Of a stretch of DNA of 7,260 nt, positions 6,360 to 7,260 are shown piece after piece. The stretch is taken from the NCBI GenBank assembly GCA_052034295.1, contig JBPOIS010000116.1, forward strand, positions 1 through 7,260, written 5' to 3'. Under the pieces are notes generated by a model. That model saw only the letters and a program-made list of their open reading frames with translations, was not told the origin of the DNA and searched no databases. Positions within the stretch are counted from its first letter, which is position 1. Each line of letters begins with the position of its first letter. The translations under genes and the position numbers were made by a program. This DNA comes from JBPOIS01 sp052034295 (lineage in GTDB: Bacteria; Pseudomonadota; Gammaproteobacteria; Pseudomonadales; Moraxellaceae).

Positions 6360-7260
6360 ATGAAACGTATCCGATTTTTTTCGACAGGGATGAGCCGTAG
6401 CTCCATCAAGAGCATTGTGCTTCTGCTGCTGGGGTTTAGCGCCACGACACAGGCCCAGACGCTGTGTGTGTTTGATCTGCTGGGGGCTCAGGGCGACAGC
6501 TATGCCTTCATGAAGGATTATGCGCTGGCCAGTCGTGCCCAGGGGGTGTCGCTCAGGCTGGTGGTGTCCAAGGATGAGCAGGAGCTGATCCAGCAGTATC
6601 AGAAGGGCAGCTGTGATGCGCTGAGTGTGACGGACTTTTCCAGTCGGCGATTCAATGGTTTTGTCAGCACGCTCAATGCCCTGGGCGCGATCCCGGATTA
6701 CACCGCGGCCCGTGCGGCCTTAAGTCTGGTGGCCAGTGACAAGTTTGCGGCTGAGATGGTTCAGGATGGTCATGAGGTCGGCGGCATCTGGCCATTGGGT
6801 CTGGTCTATCTGATGACCAATGACCTCAAGAAAACCGGCCGTCTGGCGGACATGCCCGGCAAGCGCTGGGGGTTTATGGGAACCGATCCCATGCAGCGCC
6901 GTCTGGTGGAGCGCATTGGGGCCGTGCCGGAGCCACTGTCCCTGTCCAGCTTTGGCAATCTCTGGAATGCCGGCAAGCTCGATGTGCTGCCCGCACCGGC
7001 GATGGCATTCAAGGGTCTGGAGCTCAGTCAGGGCCTCGCCCAAAAAGGGGCGGTCCTGCATTTTCCGATCCTGTTGGTCAGCCAGACGGTGATTTTGCAG
7101 CCCAAGGCCTTTCCAGCCGGATTTGGCCGGTTCAGCCGTCAATGGTTTGGTCGCCAGCTGCCCCGCACCCTCCAGGTGGCCCAGCGCTACGAAAAGGACA
7201 TTCCAGCCCGCTACTGGCAGCCGGTTGAGGCTGGAGATCAGCAGGGTTACAGCGCACTGC
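6360..7260 (+). CDS. Exported putative solute-binding protein, AdeT1/2-like (3' end outside window)
   Basis: The frame is open from the ATG at 6360 to the right edge, giving 300 residues; I recall family members of about 330-340, so a short C-terminal piece is missing. An N-terminal basic stretch and the hydrophobic run SIVLLLLGFSATTQA form a signal peptide with likely cleavage after Ala32, so the protein should be periplasmic. Family-like segments are TLCVFDLLG (34-42), MKDYALA (51-57), GSCDAL (83-88), VGGIWPLGLVYL (140-151), APAMAFKGLEL (212-222) and IPARYW (281-286). Cys36 and Cys85 may form a disulfide. Related Acinetobacter proteins are annotated as AdeT1/AdeT2 or putative solute-binding proteins of a DUF family; the efflux label is historical and the fold is more like a TRAP- or ABC-type substrate-binding protein. 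The ribosome site AAGGA (6348-6352) is seven bases upstream. An alternative start at Met11 would shorten the signal peptide's basic region. The ligand is unknown. Confidence 0.82.
   Translation, partial: MKRIRFFSTGMSRSSIKSIVLLLLGFSATTQAQTLCVFDLLGAQGDSYAFMKDYALASRAQGVSLRLVVSKDEQELIQQYQKGSCDALSVTDFSSRRFNGFVSTLNALGAIPDYTAARAALSLVASDKFAAEMVQDGHEVGGIWPLGLVYLMTNDLKKTGRLADMPGKRWGFMGTDPMQRRLVERIGAVPEPLSLSSFGNLWNAGKLDVLPAPAMAFKGLELSQGLAQKGAVLHFPILLVSQTVILQPKAFPAGFGRFSRQWFGRQLPRTLQVAQRYEKDIPARYWQPVEAGDQQGYSAL

Noticed and set aside
6720..7142. A 140-codon minus-strand frame inside the solute-binding-protein gene
   Set aside because: It overlaps a plus-strand gene with a signal peptide, a good ribosome site and family-like motifs; the minus frame has none.

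Overview
This is a GC-rich (roughly 60%) chromosomal window from a gammaproteobacterium. The lineage call is inference. A Rep-type helicase very close to the enterobacterial protein, a short FadL-like porin opening with MDRSGQ, and a periplasmic protein resembling the Acinetobacter AdeT1/2 'putative solute-binding proteins' together point towards Moraxellaceae or a near relative with higher GC than Acinetobacter. No mobile element, CRISPR array, tRNA or rRNA was seen.

Layout: (1) 1-1157, minus strand, the N-terminal 385 residues of an OmpP1/FadL/TodX-family outer-membrane channel, cut by the left edge. (2) 1158-1371, a spacer with a rho-independent-type hairpin at the end of rep, a weak candidate promoter and repeated or palindromic motifs in the presumed fadL-type leader. 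(3) 1372-3420, minus strand, a complete ATP-dependent helicase Rep. (4) 3421-3703, a divergent promoter region with a perfect TATAAT for rep and a weaker candidate for the plus-strand gene. (5) 3704-6223, plus strand, an 839-residue membrane diguanylate cyclase built as a head-to-tail duplication: six TM helices, GGDEF, six TM helices, GGDEF. (6) 6224-6359, a spacer with a GGTGT-N12-ACACC palindrome. (7) 6360 to the right edge, plus strand, the first 300 residues of an exported AdeT-like solute-binding protein.

The left half is ordinary housekeeping and envelope content, with rep and the porin on the same strand but separated by a terminator. The right half is more interesting. The duplicated cyclase keeps every signature catalytic and inhibitory-site motif in both halves, and both membrane modules share a conserved PYAP-containing segment. 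It may be a single-chain, built-in dimer with two sensor modules. The periplasmic binding-protein gene immediately downstream could supply a ligand-bound partner, but the sequence alone does not prove a link. No wholly unknown multi-gene system is visible; the duplicated cyclase is the best candidate for something little described.
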